From: Halobacillus dabanensis
GTDB taxonomy: Bacteria; Bacillota; Bacilli; Bacillales; Halobacillaceae
Direction: 5' to 3'
Assembly: GCF_900114165.1 (NCBI RefSeq)
Contig: NZ_FOSB01000006.1
Span: 248,001-312,000, forward strand
DNA: 64,000 nt
Position 1 is the stretch's first letter, and every line of letters starts with the position of its first letter. This document shows positions 7,949 to 15,602 of this stretch, in pieces. The translations under genes were made by a program, and so were the position numbers. Below the pieces are notes generated by a model. It saw nothing but the letters and a program-made list of their open reading frames with translations. It searched no databases and had not been told where the DNA came from.

Positions 7949-9499
7949 TTAGCCATGTTTGGGGATGAGCTGTTTTTTAAGCTTTACTTTTTGAATTTTA
8001 CCACTGGACGTCATTGGAATATGCTCGACATAAATTACAGAAGCTGGCGTTTTATATATAGCCAGGTGAGCTGATACATAGTCCTTCACTTCTTGCTCCG
8101 TCATCGCTTTCCCTGGATGAAGCTGGACGACAGCACACACTACTTCTCCCAGTATTTCATCTGGAAGGCCGATCACGGCTGCTTCGGAGATGTTCTCATG
8201 CTCGTATAGCAGAGCTTCTATTTCCTTTGGATAAATATTAAGTCCTCCGCGTATGATCACTTCTTTCTCTCTTCCTACATAGTGAAGATTCCCTTCCTCA
8301 TCCATTAACCCCAGATCTCCTGTATAATACCAGCCTCCTTCTCCCAAAACTTCCTTAGTTTTTTCATGGAGTTTGTAATAACCCTTCATGTTTCCAAAGC
8401 TGTGAACGGCAATTTCACCTGTACTTCCAGCAGGAAGCTCCTCCTTGAATTCATTTACAATTTTAATTTTTATTCCTTCGAAGGGTTTCCCTAGAGTTTT
8501 CAATATGGAAGCTTCATCATCGTCATAACCATTAATGGTTACACCACCGCTTGTCTCGGTAGTTCCGAAAGACTGGCATAAATGAAAATCCATTTTTTCT
8601 CGAATCTTTTTCATCTGTTCTGGGGATATAGGAGCTGCTCCTACCATTCCAGTACGAAGAGACGACAAATCATAGTTTTCGAAACCCGGAACTTCAAGTT
8701 CTTTCAAAAACATTGTTGGAACCCCCTGGTGGACGGTAACTCTTTCTTGTTCTATTAATTCCAGCATCAGCTTTGGGTTATATTTCTCGACAAGCACCAT
8801 TCTTGCGCCAGCAGCAACTGCTGCAATTAAATTGCAGGCGATCCCGAATATATGAAATAAAGGAGCAGGAACAATAAAAACATCATCATCATTGCACCGC
8901 ATTTCATTTACTACCGCAGTAGAACACTTCGAAACGCTTCCATGGGAAATCATCACTCCTTTGGGAAGGCCGGTAGTGCCAGAAGTATATAAAATACAAA
9001 ATAAATCTTCAGGAGATACGGCAGTTTCTGTGGAGCTCTTCCCTTCATTCATTTGTAATTCTTGAATGGCAATGCAATCACGATCATTAAAGCGAACTGA
9101 AATCACATGTTTTACTAAACTCAATGCTCTTGATTTTTCCATACTCTCACTAAACCTTTCAGTAATAAACAAAACTTCGGGTTCAGCATTTTTTAATATA
9201 TACTCTATTTCATTTGAACGATACGTAGGGTTAAAAGGAACTAATACTGCGCCCAGTCTTGCTGTCGCAAAAAACACCACAACAGTTTCGTTCCAGTTAG
9301 GCAAACAGACAGCGACTCTGTCCCCCTTTTTAACACCTAATTTCCTGAGTCCTTCCGCCAGCCTCATGCTTTGCTTCCATAATTCAATATACGTCAACCG
9401 TTCATATTGATCGTATACAGCCTCCCTATCTCCGTAATTTTTCACTGACTCTTTTATTACGTCGTTTATTGTCTCTATGAATGGAGTCTTCACCATCAT
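7949..9499 (-). CDS. AMP-forming acyl-CoA/aryl-CoA ligase
   Basis: A 516-residue ANL-superfamily ligase that activates a carboxylic acid as acyl-AMP and then acyl-CoA. The P-loop-like motif YTSGTTGLPKGVM is near residue 170. YYTGDLG and GREKEVIIRGGLNIYP lie near 390-410, and the catalytic lysine motif SSGKIQKVKL is at the C-terminus. It heads the transcript ligase-permease-thioesterase. Next to gentisate genes, likely substrates are 4-hydroxybenzoate, salicylate or a hydroxycinnamate; a fatty acid cannot be excluded from sequence alone. GAGGTGA precedes two adjacent ATG codons. A cre site and a shared operator lie upstream. Confidence 0.85.
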   Translation of the reverse strand: MMVKTPFIETINDVIKESVKNYGDREAVYDQYERLTYIELWKQSMRLAEGLRKLGVKKGDRVAVCLPNWNETVVVFFATARLGAVLVPFNPTYRSNEIEYILKNAEPEVLFITERFSESMEKSRALSLVKHVISVRFNDRDCIAIQELQMNEGKSSTETAVSPEDLFCILYTSGTTGLPKGVMISHGSVSKCSTAVVNEMRCNDDDVFIVPAPLFHIFGIACNLIAAVAAGARMVLVEKYNPKLMLELIEQERVTVHQGVPTMFLKELEVPGFENYDLSSLRTGMVGAAPISPEQMKKIREKMDFHLCQSFGTTETSGGVTINGYDDDEASILKTLGKPFEGIKIKIVNEFKEELPAGSTGEIAVHSFGNMKGYYKLHEKTKEVLGEGGWYYTGDLGLMDEEGNLHYVGREKEVIIRGGLNIYPKEIEALLYEHENISEAAVIGLPDEILGEVVCAVVQLHPGKAMTEQEVKDYVSAHLAIYKTPASVIYVEHIPMTSSGKIQKVKLKKQLIPKHG

Positions 9500-9561
9500 T
9501 TCACCTCTTTTAGAATTCCTATTTACATTCAGTGTTTTACCAACATTGACCTCCCAACGAT

Positions 9562-9575
9562 TGTAATCGCTTTCA
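9562..9575 (-). promoter_or_regulatory. cre (CcpA) site upstream of the CoA ligase
   Basis: Minus-strand TGAAAGCGATTACA matches TGWAANCGNTNWCA at every position. It lies 63 bases upstream of the ligase start, between the start and the candidate IclR site B, consistent with catabolite repression. Confidence 0.7.
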
Positions 9576-9610
9576 ATTATAAGTAGACGAATTCTCCCGA
9601 AGCCATAGAA

Positions 9611-9628
9611 TTTTCTCTTATATGGAAC
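9611..9628 (-). promoter_or_regulatory. Candidate IclR operator, site B
   Basis: Minus-strand GTTCCATATAAGAGAAAA, 112 bases upstream of the ligase gene, is almost identical to site C (11436-11453) and shares TTC-N9-GAA with site A. The rest of the gene-free stretch 9500-9835 shows no gene. Confidence 0.6.
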
Positions 9629-9800
9629 AACTGATTACTTTTTGAATTTTATAAAAGTTTTATCTGATAGTATTATTGCTCGGAGAAACAAGGCGAATCC
9701 TTTGTCGTTTTGGCTTACTAATGAACTATCTGGCTTTTTGGATAATTTGTAAAGATTTCCCGTATGAAAAGGCCAATGCACTAGTTTCTTTCAATATAAA

Positions 9801-9831
9801 ACGGAAATCATTCAATCGAAATGATTTCCGT
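9801..9831 (-). terminator. Terminator after the IclR pair
   Basis: ACGGAAATCATT (9801-9812) pairs perfectly with AATGATTTCCGT (9820-9831). A TTTTAT tail follows on the minus strand, starting only five bases beyond the stop codon of the regulator gene. Confidence 0.85.
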
Positions 9832-9835
9832 CCTA

Positions 9836-10612
9836 TCACAGCTCCCCATAATACCCCAATTCCTCCGAGATATCGTCAGCTGTTTCTTTCAACCGATTTA
9901 CATAAAACGAGATTTCCTTTGCCTTAAGCCGTTTGGTGGGACATATCATTGTCAAGGAGGAGACAACATTAGAGGAATAATCCCTTATAGGTACAGCTAC
10001 ACTGGAGAACCCTTCATAGTATTCTCCATCACAGACCGCAAAGCCCTCTTTTTCGATCGAATCAAGGCGAGTCTGGAGTTCCTCCGGGTTAGTTACCGTA
10101 TGCGGGGTGTAACTTCGGAGAGGGTTGGATAAAACTTGCTCCTTGAATGCCGGGTCCTGATAAGCAAGCAGGACTAAACCAGCACTTGTACAATGGATAG
10201 GTCCTTTCCGGCCTTCATTTGTTACAAGATTTTCGGGTTCATTTCTGTTCTCACGATAATAAAATACTAAATGTTTTTCTTCAAGCAGACATATATGGCA
10301 AGTTTCGTCCACCTCTCTAACAAGTTGTTCTACGAAAGGAAAAGTATCACGATAAATTTCTTTATGCACAGAAATCACACCACCGAGAGTCAACAGTGAT
10401 AATCCAAGTCGGTATTTACCATTCCGGGGATTCTGGGACAAAAAACCTTCTCTTCGCAATGTAGTGATTAATCTGTGGGCAGTACTTTTCGGCAAGTCAG
10501 CTCGGGTTGATATATCCGTCACACTGAGTTCTTTACTTTTGCTTGTTTTATATAGGTTGAGGATTCTCATGGCATTAATGATTGAAGTAAGCAGATATTT
10601 CTGTGAAGACAT
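9836..10612 (-). CDS. IclR-family transcriptional regulator (first of two)
   Basis: A 258-residue IclR regulator. The N-terminal winged helix (about 10-65) includes STRADLPKSTAHRLITTLRR and the C-terminal effector-binding domain covers about 85-255. I prefer the ATG at 10612, eight bases after AAAGGA, to an ATG nine bases upstream that abuts the same site. The stop codon of the second regulator overlaps the upstream ATG, so the two form an operon. IclR proteins often control aromatic-acid catabolism, here plausibly the ligase, monooxygenase and beta-oxidation units that share an upstream dyad. Confidence 0.9.
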   Translation of the reverse strand: MSSQKYLLTSIINAMRILNLYKTSKSKELSVTDISTRADLPKSTAHRLITTLRREGFLSQNPRNGKYRLGLSLLTLGGVISVHKEIYRDTFPFVEQLVREVDETCHICLLEEKHLVFYYRENRNEPENLVTNEGRKGPIHCTSAGLVLLAYQDPAFKEQVLSNPLRSYTPHTVTNPEELQTRLDSIEKEGFAVCDGEYYEGFSSVAVPIRDYSSNVVSSLTMICPTKRLKAKEISFYVNRLKETADDISEELGYYGEL

Positions 10613-10617
10613 ACCTA

Positions 10618-11397
10618 TCATCCTTTTCTATTGACAGAAGCCAGCCGTTGTTTTATTACTTTTGACAAGTCCCTTCCCGCGGTGATCACTTTATCAATGA
10701 GACTATCTTTAGCCGGTTTCATTCTCTGCACAGGACCAACGATACTCATAGAAGCAATCACTGAGTTTTCCTTATTATATACAGGAGAGCTGATAGAGAA
10801 AAAATCTTTTTCATATTCCTGATCACTGATCGTAAATCCGGATTTCCTTATTTGAGCAAACTTTGCTTTCAATCTATCGGTATCTGTTATGGTGTATGAT
10901 GTATGCGCTTTCATATCACAGGCCAGTACTCTATCCATTTCGCTTTCAGACTGATAGGCAAGAATAGTCTGACCTGCCCCTGTACAATAAACGGGATTCC
11001 TTTTCCCAAGGAATGTTTCTAATGGAGTATTGTAAGGACTTTCTAACCTTTGAAGATAAATAACATTTGTGTCCTCGATAATACTTAAATGTGCACTTTC
11101 CCCTGTCTCATCTCTCAGACGTTGGAGAATTGGGATGGACTCGCGAATAATATGGATCTGCTCCGTCACCGTATTTGTTAATTCAAGAATAGAAAGGCCA
11201 AGTGAATATTTTTGTGTCTCCCTATTTTTAACGATAAAGTTCTCGTCAGCTAATGATGCAAGCAGACGATGCGCAGTACTCACTCCTATATCCAATTTTT
11301 TTGATAGTTCACTAACACCCAGTTCCGGATTATTGCCGGAAAAGCTTTTTAATGCATACAGCGCATTTTCGAGGCTTGTATTTGTGCGATGACTCAT
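10618..11397 (-). CDS. IclR-family transcriptional regulator (second of two)
   Basis: A 259-residue IclR protein, paralogous to its neighbour. It has a winged helix with ELSKKLDIGVSTAHRLLASL, then the IclR effector domain with ISDQEYEKDFFSISSPVY. The start at 11397 is chosen because GGGAGGGAGAAG lies directly before it; the longer reading from 11457 has no ribosome site and runs across the shared operator. The gene is divergent from the beta-oxidation pair with a 156-base promoter region between. Two consecutive IclR genes may sense two compounds, or act as a heteromer; the sequence does not decide. Confidence 0.9.
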   Translation of the reverse strand: MSHRTNTSLENALYALKSFSGNNPELGVSELSKKLDIGVSTAHRLLASLADENFIVKNRETQKYSLGLSILELTNTVTEQIHIIRESIPILQRLRDETGESAHLSIIEDTNVIYLQRLESPYNTPLETFLGKRNPVYCTGAGQTILAYQSESEMDRVLACDMKAHTSYTITDTDRLKAKFAQIRKSGFTISDQEYEKDFFSISSPVYNKENSVIASMSIVGPVQRMKPAKDSLIDKVITAGRDLSKVIKQRLASVNRKG

Positions 11398-11435
11398 CTT
11401 CTCCCTCCCTGAAGGACCAGTTTCTCCTAATATAC

Positions 11436-11453
11436 GTTCCATATAAAAGAAAA
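11436..11453 (+). promoter_or_regulatory. Candidate IclR operator, site C
   Basis: GTTCCATATAAAAGAAAA lies in the divergent region between the IclR pair and the beta-oxidation genes, so it could serve autoregulation and control of the plus-strand unit. It shares TTC-N9-GAA and the CATATA core with sites A and B. Confidence 0.6.
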
Positions 11454-11553
11454 TCAACCTTTCCCTTCCCTATTCCGCGTCATAGAATAAAGACAATCAT
11501 AGTGCAAGGAAAATCATCCAATAGAAATTATTCATAGTAGGAGGCAAAAAAAT

Positions 11554-13617
11554 ATGGGAAAGAAATTTAAGCTGGGCGTTGTTGGAGCAGGAAATATGGG
11601 TGCCGGGATTGCCCAGAAGATGGCTCAAGAAGGCCTGCATGTGATCTTAGTTGATCTGAAAGAAGAACAAGTAAATCGAGGAGTTACAAATATAAGGTCC
11701 ACTCTTGAAGAAGGGGTAACCCGTGGGATTTTTAATGAAAACCAGGTAACCGAAGTAATGGATCGTATTCATGGCAGCACTTCCTACGAAGACTTAGAGG
11801 ATGCCGATCTAGTCGTAGAGGCCGTTTTCGAAGATATAGGAATAAAATCAAGTGTGTTTCAAAAGCTTGATGCTATCTGCTCTGAGAAAACAATCCTCGC
11901 TACGAATACATCCAGTTTATTTGTAAAAGACATTGCTGAATGCACGGTTCGCCCGGATAAAGTAATAGGCATGCACTATTTCTATCACCCGGCTAAAAAT
12001 AGACTAGTAGAAGTGATTCCCCATGAAGGAACAAGTAAAGAAACGATTGAAACCACTCTTTTGATTGGAAAACTTCATAATAAAACATGTATAACGGTGA
12101 AAGATTCCCCTGGATTTGCAGTCAACCGTTACTTTGTTCCCTTTTTAAATGAATCGGTACATCTGTTGGAAGAAGGGTTCGGGAATATTCCGACGATCGA
12201 CGCCGCAGCAAAGCAAGCATTTGAGATAGGTATGGGACCTTTCGAATTGATGAATGTTACCGGACTTCCTATTGCTGAACATTCTTCGTCTCATTTAGCT
12301 AAAGAAATCAGTGAATTTTATGCCCCAGCAAACTTATTGAAAGAACAGGTAGAAAGTCAAAAAGAATGGGATTTAAACGGAGAAGTCCTGGAGGAGAATT
12401 TCGATGATATTAAAAAGCATTTGCTTGCTGTAGTATTTGGTATAGCATCAGCGCAGGTCGAAGAAGGAGTAGCAAGTATAGAAGACACAGATATAGGAGC
12501 TAAAGTCGGATTAAAATGGAAGCTGGGACCTTTCGAACTAATGAATAAAATGGGAATCAAGGAATCTTATTCCATCGTGAATGAGCTATATTCCAAACGG
12601 CCCTCCTTCCACCATCCATCTATGCTGAAAGAACAGGCAGAAAACAATAAACCATTTGCATTCAAATATGTAGATACAGAAGTGAAAAATTCCATCGCTT
12701 ACCTTACTATCAATCGTCCAGAAGCAATGAATGCTCTAAACCCAGGGGTCGTCGAACAGCTGGAAGAGGCCTTTGAGAGCGCTGAAGAAAACCCAGATAT
12801 AAATGGAATTGCAATACAAGGTGCAGGAAAAGCCTTTGTCGCAGGGGCGGATATTAAATTTTTTATCGACTGTATAGAAAATAATCATATTGAAAAAAAT
12901 GTAGCTTTCACTAGAAGAGGTCATCATTTATTCAGAAGAATAGAAACATCTGATAAAAAGACGGTTGCCATTTTAGATGGTCTATCGCTTGGAGGAGGAA
13001 GTGAACTGGCCCTGGCATGTCAAGCCATTGTTGCAACAGATCAGGGATCTATGGCATTTCCTGAAAGCGGTTTAGGTATTTACCCTGGCCTTGGAGGTAT
13101 GCTCCGTTTAAACCACCATATCGGGAAAGAGTTAACAAAATATTATGTTATGACAGGCAAAGCTATTAGAGCAGAAGAAGCGAAAGAATTAAACTTAGTG
13201 ACAGAATTGACGAATTTAGAAAACATTCAAGAAACTGTGGAAGCAATGGTTAAAAAAGGTCGTTCGGATAAATATGAGGATAGAAATATTCCAAACACAT
13301 TAAACAAATATAAGCAGGCATTTGCTGACCATAACGTTGAAATGCTGTTAAGTGGCAAAAAGCCTGGGGCTATAAACAAGGAAACAGCAGAAAAACTAAT
13401 AAACATACTTAGTGCTAAAGGACCGATTGCATTAAAAACGATAAATCATTTAGTCAATAAACAAGCAGAGCTTACTATTGACGATGGCATTGAGCTTGAG
13501 TTAAACCACTTGACGGCAATCTTCAGCACGGAAGATGCTTTGAGAGGTCTTACCGCCTCTATCAGCAATACCCAACCGGTTTTTATAGGGGAGACTGATA
13601 ATTATGAGCATGTTTAA
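11554..13617 (+). CDS. Bifunctional 3-hydroxyacyl-CoA dehydrogenase / enoyl-CoA hydratase
   Basis: A 687-residue beta-oxidation enzyme in the FadN order: NAD-binding dehydrogenase domain first (GVVGAGNMGAGIAQ, residues ~6-20), its C-terminal domain (~185-345), then a crotonase domain (~365-570). The hydratase part keeps the oxyanion-hole GAGKAFVAGADIKFF, and both catalytic glutamates are seen in GGGSELALAC and FPESGLGIYPG. It would hydrate an enoyl-CoA and oxidise the 3-hydroxyacyl-CoA. AGGAGG precedes the ATG. The thiolase gene overlaps its end by 14 bases. Divergence from IclR regulators and closeness to an aryl-CoA ligase suggest side-chain shortening of a phenylpropenoid, though fatty-acid oxidation is possible. 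Confidence 0.88.
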   Translation: MGKKFKLGVVGAGNMGAGIAQKMAQEGLHVILVDLKEEQVNRGVTNIRSTLEEGVTRGIFNENQVTEVMDRIHGSTSYEDLEDADLVVEAVFEDIGIKSSVFQKLDAICSEKTILATNTSSLFVKDIAECTVRPDKVIGMHYFYHPAKNRLVEVIPHEGTSKETIETTLLIGKLHNKTCITVKDSPGFAVNRYFVPFLNESVHLLEEGFGNIPTIDAAAKQAFEIGMGPFELMNVTGLPIAEHSSSHLAKEISEFYAPANLLKEQVESQKEWDLNGEVLEENFDDIKKHLLAVVFGIASAQVEEGVASIEDTDIGAKVGLKWKLGPFELMNKMGIKESYSIVNELYSKRPSFHHPSMLKEQAENNKPFAFKYVDTEVKNSIAYLTINRPEAMNALNPGVVEQLEEAFESAEENPDINGIAIQGAGKAFVAGADIKFFIDCIENNHIEKNVAFTRRGHHLFRRIETSDKKTVAILDGLSLGGGSELALACQAIVATDQGSMAFPESGLGIYPGLGGMLRLNHHIGKELTKYYVMTGKAIRAEEAKELNLVTELTNLENIQETVEAMVKKGRSDKYEDRNIPNTLNKYKQAFADHNVEMLLSGKKPGAINKETAEKLINILSAKGPIALKTINHLVNKQAELTIDDGIELELNHLTAIFSTEDALRGLTASISNTQPVFIGETDNYEHV

Positions 13618-14803
13618 TAAAGCATATATACCTTATGGCGGATATTATTCCACTCCCTTCAGCAAATGGCAGAGCAGTTTTCAAAATGAAAATTCAATGG
13701 AGTTAGGAGCAAGAAGCAGTAAAAAATGGTTTGAATCAAAAAGTATTGATCCCAATGAAGAGTTAGATTTCCTATATCTTGGTATTACCGTTGGTCAAAA
13801 AGGTGTATTTTATGGTTCTTCCTGGGCAGCGACAATGATGGGTGCTCCAGACGTTCCAGGCCAAACCGTGATGCATGCCTGTGCAACATCATCCACTTCC
13901 TTATATAATGCAGCCGCTTCCATTGAAGTTGGAAATATGAATACAGGATACTGCTTATTAACAGACCGATGTTCGAATGGACCGCATACTATATGGCCTA
14001 ACCCTAAAGGTTTAGGCGGGCAGGTTATATCGGAAAATTGGAACTTAGATAACATGGCTGCAGACCCTTCCACTGGACAGGGAATGATAATGACTGCTGA
14101 AAACGTCGCCAAAGAAAACGGATTTACCAAGGAAGAAGCAGATGAACTTATATTAAGAAGATACGAACAATACGAAGATTCTTTAAAAAATGATGCAGTC
14201 TTTCAGAAACGATATATGCAGCCAGTAGAAATCGCAGTCTCCAAACGAGAAACAAAGATCGTGGAAAGAGATGAAGGTGTTACCAAAACATCAGCAGAAG
14301 CCTTACACCGTCTGAAGCCGACAATAGAAGGCGGAATTGTATCCTTCGGAGGTCAGACACACCCGGCAGATGGCAATGCCGGGATTATCGTAACCACACA
14401 AGAGCATGCCGAGCGTCTAAGTACAGATCCAAGCATCCCTATTCAAATTTTGTCCTATGGTTATTCACGAGTAGAGAAAGCAAGGATGCCGGCTGCTCCT
14501 GTACCTGCCGTCAGGATGGCTTTAGAAAAAGCTGGGTTATCCATAGAGAACATTACGACTATTAAGAATCATAATCCTTTTATTGTCAATGATTTATATT
14601 TAGGGAAAGCATTAGAAATAGACCCTATGCATTTCAATAACTATGGTAGCTCCTTAGTGTTTGGACATCCCCAGGCGCCGACTGTCGGCCGTTTATTAAT
14701 TGAAGCTATAGAAGAAACTGTAGATAAAGGTGGAGGATACGCCTTGGTCACAGGGTGTGCAGCAGGTGATAATGGAGCTGCGATCGTTTTAAAGATTGGT
14801 TGA
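13604..14803 (+). CDS. Thiolase family protein with unusual C-terminal motifs
   Basis: A 399-residue thiolase, the expected last step of beta-oxidation. The nucleophilic cysteine is clear in HACATSSTSLY (Cys93), followed by a histidine in IKNHNPFIVND. The usual NxxGGAIALGHPxGASG block appears as NNYGSSLVFGHPQAPTVGR, and the usual C-terminal CxGGGxG as GCAAGDNGA (Cys385). This places it away from the common FadA and acetoacetyl-CoA thiolases, perhaps acting on aryl-substituted 3-ketoacyl-CoA. The gene overlaps the dehydrogenase/hydratase by 14 bases, which suggests translational coupling. Confidence 0.82.
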   Translation: MSMFNKAYIPYGGYYSTPFSKWQSSFQNENSMELGARSSKKWFESKSIDPNEELDFLYLGITVGQKGVFYGSSWAATMMGAPDVPGQTVMHACATSSTSLYNAAASIEVGNMNTGYCLLTDRCSNGPHTIWPNPKGLGGQVISENWNLDNMAADPSTGQGMIMTAENVAKENGFTKEEADELILRRYEQYEDSLKNDAVFQKRYMQPVEIAVSKRETKIVERDEGVTKTSAEALHRLKPTIEGGIVSFGGQTHPADGNAGIIVTTQEHAERLSTDPSIPIQILSYGYSRVEKARMPAAPVPAVRMALEKAGLSIENITTIKNHNPFIVNDLYLGKALEIDPMHFNNYGSSLVFGHPQAPTVGRLLIEAIEETVDKGGGYALVTGCAAGDNGAAIVLKIG

Positions 14804-14911
14804 CAGTGTTTCCATTGGTTGGGAAGTACTAGTTAAGTTAATCCCAGCATTTCCTTTTCGTACTTTCTTAAAGGAAAAAAAGGCTGACACATACGTAAGA
14901 GATTTAACCCT

Positions 14912-14943
14912 AAAAAAGCTGTCGCGCTCGACAGCTTTTTTAG
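14912..14943 (+). terminator. Terminator after the thiolase
   Basis: AAAAAAGCTGTCG pairs with CGACAGCTTTTTT over a four-base loop, ending in a T-run. It lies about 110 bases after the thiolase stop codon. Confidence 0.9.
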
Positions 14944-14956
14944 CTTTTAATGTGCT

Positions 14957-15032
14957 TTAATTCGCTTTTTACAGACTTCCTACCTTTTGACCCAACATTT
15001 CAAACGACGAACATTCCTGATCATTTATATGA
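14957..15032 (-). repeat. Interspersed repeat module shared with 23061-23138
   Basis: TTAATTCGCTTTTTACA, CTACCTTTT, CATTTCAAACGACGAACA and TGATCATTTATAT occur in the same order and spacing at both places, with only scattered differences. No ORF is evident in the stretch. Confidence 0.75.
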
Positions 15033-15036
15033 TTCC

Positions 15037-15112
15037 TTACACTTTCTCCTTGCTTAATAAAGCTATCACAAAAGAACCTACTCCCCTTATGGAGGAGTAG
15101 GTTCTTCCGTTC
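15037..15112 (-). repeat. Interspersed repeat, copy 2 (inverted relative to copy 1)
   Basis: The reverse complement gives GAAGAACCTACTCCTCC pairing with GGAGTAGGTTCTT, followed by TTGTGATAGCTTTATTAAGC and AAGGAGAAAGTGTAA, as at 649-721. Here it directly continues into the 14957-15032 module, so the full unit is about 155 bases. The hairpin could also terminate the RidA transcript, whose stop lies at 15137. Confidence 0.75.
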
Positions 15113-15136
15113 TTACACTTATCTCTACTTTAAACA

Positions 15137-15598
15137 TCATTCAATTTCCACAATCATTTCAATTTCAACTGGTGTATTAAACGGTAGTTCATTTGAAGCG
15201 ATGGCAGATCTCGCATGCTTACCTTTATCACCAAGAATTGCTTCCAACAATTCAGATGCTCCATTGATTACATAAGGTTGTTCTACAAAACCGGGAGCTG
15301 AGTTTACGAAAGCAAGAAGCTTTACTACCTGTTTTATTTTACTAAAATCTCCTATCTCAGCTTTTAGTACTGCTAAACAGTTAATCATGGTCTGTTGAGC
15401 AGCCTCATAACCTTGTTTTACTGTAAGATCGCTACCGAGTTTCCCTTCATAAAGAAGTTTGCCATTCACCCTGCAATCTTGCCCTGATGTATAAACTAAT
15501 TTCCCTACCCTTTTAGCAGGCACGTATACAGCACCTGGTTTGGGGGCTTCAGGAATAACAATCCCTAATTCTTTTATTTTTTCTTCTACATTAATCAT
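15137..15598 (-). CDS. RidA/YjgF family enamine/imine deaminase
   Basis: A 153-residue RidA-like protein, which hydrolyses reactive enamine/imine intermediates such as 2-aminoacrylate released by PLP-dependent dehydratases. The typical body is seen: GKLVYTSGQ near residue 40, QTMINCLAVLKAEIG near 90, and the conserved arginine in KHARSAI. I start at 15598, directly after AGGTGAAAAA, not at a longer in-frame ATG that overlaps the upstream gene. It is the last gene of the D-amino-acid operon, four bases beyond the deacylase, which fits a role in clearing the product of the D-serine dehydratase-like enzyme. Confidence 0.88.
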   Translation of the reverse strand: MINVEEKIKELGIVIPEAPKPGAVYVPAKRVGKLVYTSGQDCRVNGKLLYEGKLGSDLTVKQGYEAAQQTMINCLAVLKAEIGDFSKIKQVVKLLAFVNSAPGFVEQPYVINGASELLEAILGDKGKHARSAIASNELPFNTPVEIEMIVEIE

Positions 15599-15602
15599 TT
15601 TT

